This document shows, in pieces, positions 4,152 to 5,850 of a DNA stretch of 5,850 nt. The notes beneath the pieces were generated by a model. It was not told the origin of the DNA, did not search any database, and was given only the letters and a program-made list of their open reading frames with translations. Made by a program: the position numbers and the translations under genes. Each line of letters begins with the position of its first letter. Within the stretch, counting starts at the first letter, position 1. The stretch is taken from NCBI GenBank assembly GCA_030635525.1, contig DAOVYR010000075.1:1-5850 (forward strand), given 5' to 3'. This DNA is from Candidatus Nanohalarchaeota archaeon (GTDB lineage Archaea; EX4484-52; B79-G9).

Positions 4152-5850
4152 GATAGCCTTCAGAATGACCTGCGTAGCCTTCTTCGGGTCTGCTGCGCGA
4201 GTGATCGATCCGCCCACCACAGCAAGTTTCGCCCCGGATTTTATAGCGAGCGGCGCAGTGTCCACTCTCATGCCGCCTGCAACACCCATAGGTATTGTTA
4301 TGACTTTTGATACTTTCTCTACCAGCGGGAATGGTATTTTTGCGTTACTGCTTCGCATCTGCTCATCCACCGAAATATGAAACTCAATATAATCCGCACC
4401 CATATCCTCAAGCTCTTTTGCGCGCTTCACTGGGTCTTTTATAGATATCAGGTCAGCCATGATCTTTACTCCGCATTTCTTTGCCATGCTTATCGCATCT
4501 TTCAGGACATTATCTTTTGATGCGCCGCAGATGCCGATAATATCTGCCCCGGCCCTTGCTGCAATCTCCACTTCTTTAGAGCCGCATGATAATGTCTTTA
4601 GGTCTGCGACAATTGTACTTTTAGGGTGTTCGCTTCGAAGCACCCTCACAGCATCCATACCTGCGCTTTTTATCAGGGGAGTGCCTGCTTCAAGCCAGTC
4701 TGCGTTGCCTTGTTTTGCGCCGCGGGCTAGTTTCTTGGCTTCTTCAAGTATTCGAAGGTCAAGTGCGACCTGTAGTTTTGGCCATACTCCTTCATTCTCT
4801 GGTGTATTTTTCCGCACATTCGGCAAAGCAGGGCTGTCTGTATACATGCATGTGATTAGCTTTGCATGTTCTCCCGCCTTCATTGATGCCACAGGTATCT
4901 TCAGCTGCTTTGATATTGCCTCAACCATACTCTCATCATGTACGCGTACATAGTCTACACCAAGTTTTTCAAGTTCTTTTGCGCGATCAACATTGTTATC
5001 CAGAAGATCTGCCATTATCTTCACATGATACTTCTTTGCTGCACCTACAGCATCTGTCACTGTGTGATTGCCCGCGTGCGATGAGATTGTGACTATATCT
5101 GCACCTGCCTGTGCTGCGATTTCTGTTTCCATATACCCGGTATCCATTGTCTTATAGTCTGCGATTATCGTCTTATATGGATAAGCTTGCCTCAACTCTT
5201 TTATTGCAGCAACCCCCGAGCTCTTTACAAGAGGGGATGCAACCTCCAGCCAGTCACCGCTTTTCAAGTGCTCTTTTGCACACTTTTTTGCTTCTTTCAG
5301 TGACTCATGATTAAGTGAGATTATTCTTTTCGGCCATGCCTCGCTTATAGGTATATCAAGAGACATCAGTTTCCTTTCTTCAGGAATGCCTTCATTGTCC
5401 CAGCCGCGAAGCGCGTAGTATTCCTCAAGCGTCTTTTGCATATTGGCACTCTCGCCCTCAGCAGGCCCGTCAGGCATTGGCTCAGAGAATCTTTTAGGTA
5501 GTTGGTCGTCTTTTTTTGTGAACCCGGCCTTTATGTTGAAGAGGCGCTCCATATTCCAGATGCGGTCACCTGCTTTTTTAAGCTCATTTTCATCAAAGTA
5601 CATACCTGTCGCAGTTGTCAGCATTCTTGCATAGATGTCTGTCTCATATGCAAATGTTTCAAACACCGCAAAAGTTGTGAACTTGCAGATGATAAGTGAA
5701 TCAAGTACCGCAAAAATGTTTTCAATATCGCGGACTTTCCTTGCCTTGTCCTTGTGCTCGAGATTATCAAGATATCTTGGAGTTGAAAGTACCTCTTGTG
5801 GTATCATATATGCTCTCAGGTGGCATGCTCCGCGGTTTGAGGTCATGTAT
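4143..5850 (-). CDS. AOR C-terminal region fused to two tandem hexulose-6-phosphate synthase-like domains, 5'-truncated by window edge
   Basis: The frame is open to the right edge. The ATG at 5846 is internal to the AOR-family stretch YMTSNRGACHLRAYM, so the N-terminus lies outside. Counting that Met as 1, residues 1-165 match the end of tungsten aldehyde:ferredoxin oxidoreductases: NRGACHLRAYMI, DSLIIC (49-54, where C54 corresponds to the fourth 4Fe-4S cysteine), RIWNMERLFNIKAGFTKKDD (95-114), then LPKRF and YYALRGWDNEGIP. Residues 171-335 are HPS-like: E201, D230-K232-D235 (ADYKTMDTG) and H303 are present, but N179 replaces the usual Asp and the glycine-rich phosphate loops are missing. Residues 355-567 are a full-length HPS domain: D363, E386, D415, K417, H490, VAGG (522-525) and GG (545-546), but S420 replaces the last Asp of DxKxxD. 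HPS interconverts ribulose 5-phosphate plus formaldehyde and hexulose 6-phosphate; AOR oxidises aldehydes with ferredoxin. The related ketogulonate-phosphate decarboxylase is an alternative for the HPS-like parts. No stop or frame change is seen at either junction. Confidence 0.88.
   Translation of the reverse strand, partial: YMTSNRGACHLRAYMIPQEVLSTPRYLDNLEHKDKARKVRDIENIFAVLDSLIICKFTTFAVFETFAYETDIYARMLTTATGMYFDENELKKAGDRIWNMERLFNIKAGFTKKDDQLPKRFSEPMPDGPAEGESANMQKTLEEYYALRGWDNEGIPEERKLMSLDIPISEAWPKRIISLNHESLKEAKKCAKEHLKSGDWLEVASPLVKSSGVAAIKELRQAYPYKTIIADYKTMDTGYMETEIAAQAGADIVTISSHAGNHTVTDAVGAAKKYHVKIMADLLDNNVDRAKELEKLGVDYVRVHDESMVEAISKQLKIPVASMKAGEHAKLITCMYTDSPALPNVRKNTPENEGVWPKLQVALDLRILEEAKKLARGAKQGNADWLEAGTPLIKSAGMDAVRVLRSEHPKSTIVADLKTLSCGSKEVEIAARAGADIIGICGASKDNVLKDAISMAKKCGVKIMADLISIKDPVKRAKELEDMGADYIEFHISVDEQMRSSNAKIPFPLVEKVSKVITIPMGVAGGMRVDTAPLAIKSGAKLAVVGGSITRAADPKKATQVILKAIGR

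Noticed and set aside
4459..4953. Open frame of 164 codons on the plus strand opposite the HPS domains
   Set aside because: It lies wholly antisense to a gene with clear family signatures, has no recognisable domain, and its length is explained by the biased codon use of the HPS repeats.
5844..5846. ATG at 5846 as the true start of the AOR-HPS-HPS gene
   Set aside because: The frame stays open to the window edge and the Met falls inside a conserved AOR stretch, so the gene starts outside the window.

Overview
The window looks archaeal and carries five protein-coding genes. The signs are an aldehyde:ferredoxin oxidoreductase (AOR) region, hexulose-6-phosphate synthase (HPS) domains, a GGTG-type ribosome-binding site, a gene whose spacing to a TATA-like box fits leaderless transcription, and a pyrimidine-tract terminator. 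I cannot name the lineage; a methanogen-related or other anaerobic archaeon would fit. No rRNA, tRNA, CRISPR array, transposase or origin was recognised.

Left part (1-3315): a surface-polysaccharide or protein-glycosylation block. The 3' half of a Wzx-like oligosaccharide flippase runs rightward off the left edge and ends at 704. It meets, almost tail to tail, a leftward pair: a GT4-family glycosyltransferase (3315-2212) followed at once by a large multi-pass membrane protein with a soluble C-terminal domain (from about 2199 to 709). That protein resembles archaeal GT-C-like or polymerase-like envelope proteins. The two leftward genes are probably cotranscribed and translationally coupled.

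Middle (3316-4142): a small, probably membrane-anchored protein (4029-3460) with one outward-facing beta-sandwich domain and six N-glycosylation sequons. It is followed by about 140 bases of nested inverted repeats. These hold two copies of a 22-base hairpin that differ only by a compensatory base-pair swap. One copy sits inside a long stem that begins within the end of the upstream gene and can act as a terminator. The gap at 4030-4142 holds a probable promoter for the small gene and the terminator of the next gene upstream.

Right part (4143-5850): the most unusual gene. A continuous leftward reading frame, open at the right edge, joins the C-terminal region of a tungsten-type AOR to two tandem HPS-like domains. 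Each HPS domain lacks different active-site parts. The intact parts look complementary, as if the tandem pair forms a pseudo-dimer with one working site. HPS releases or captures formaldehyde and AOR-family enzymes oxidise aldehydes to acids with ferredoxin, so the fusion could link formaldehyde made during pentose synthesis to its oxidation. The architecture is seen in the sequence; the channelling idea is inference.
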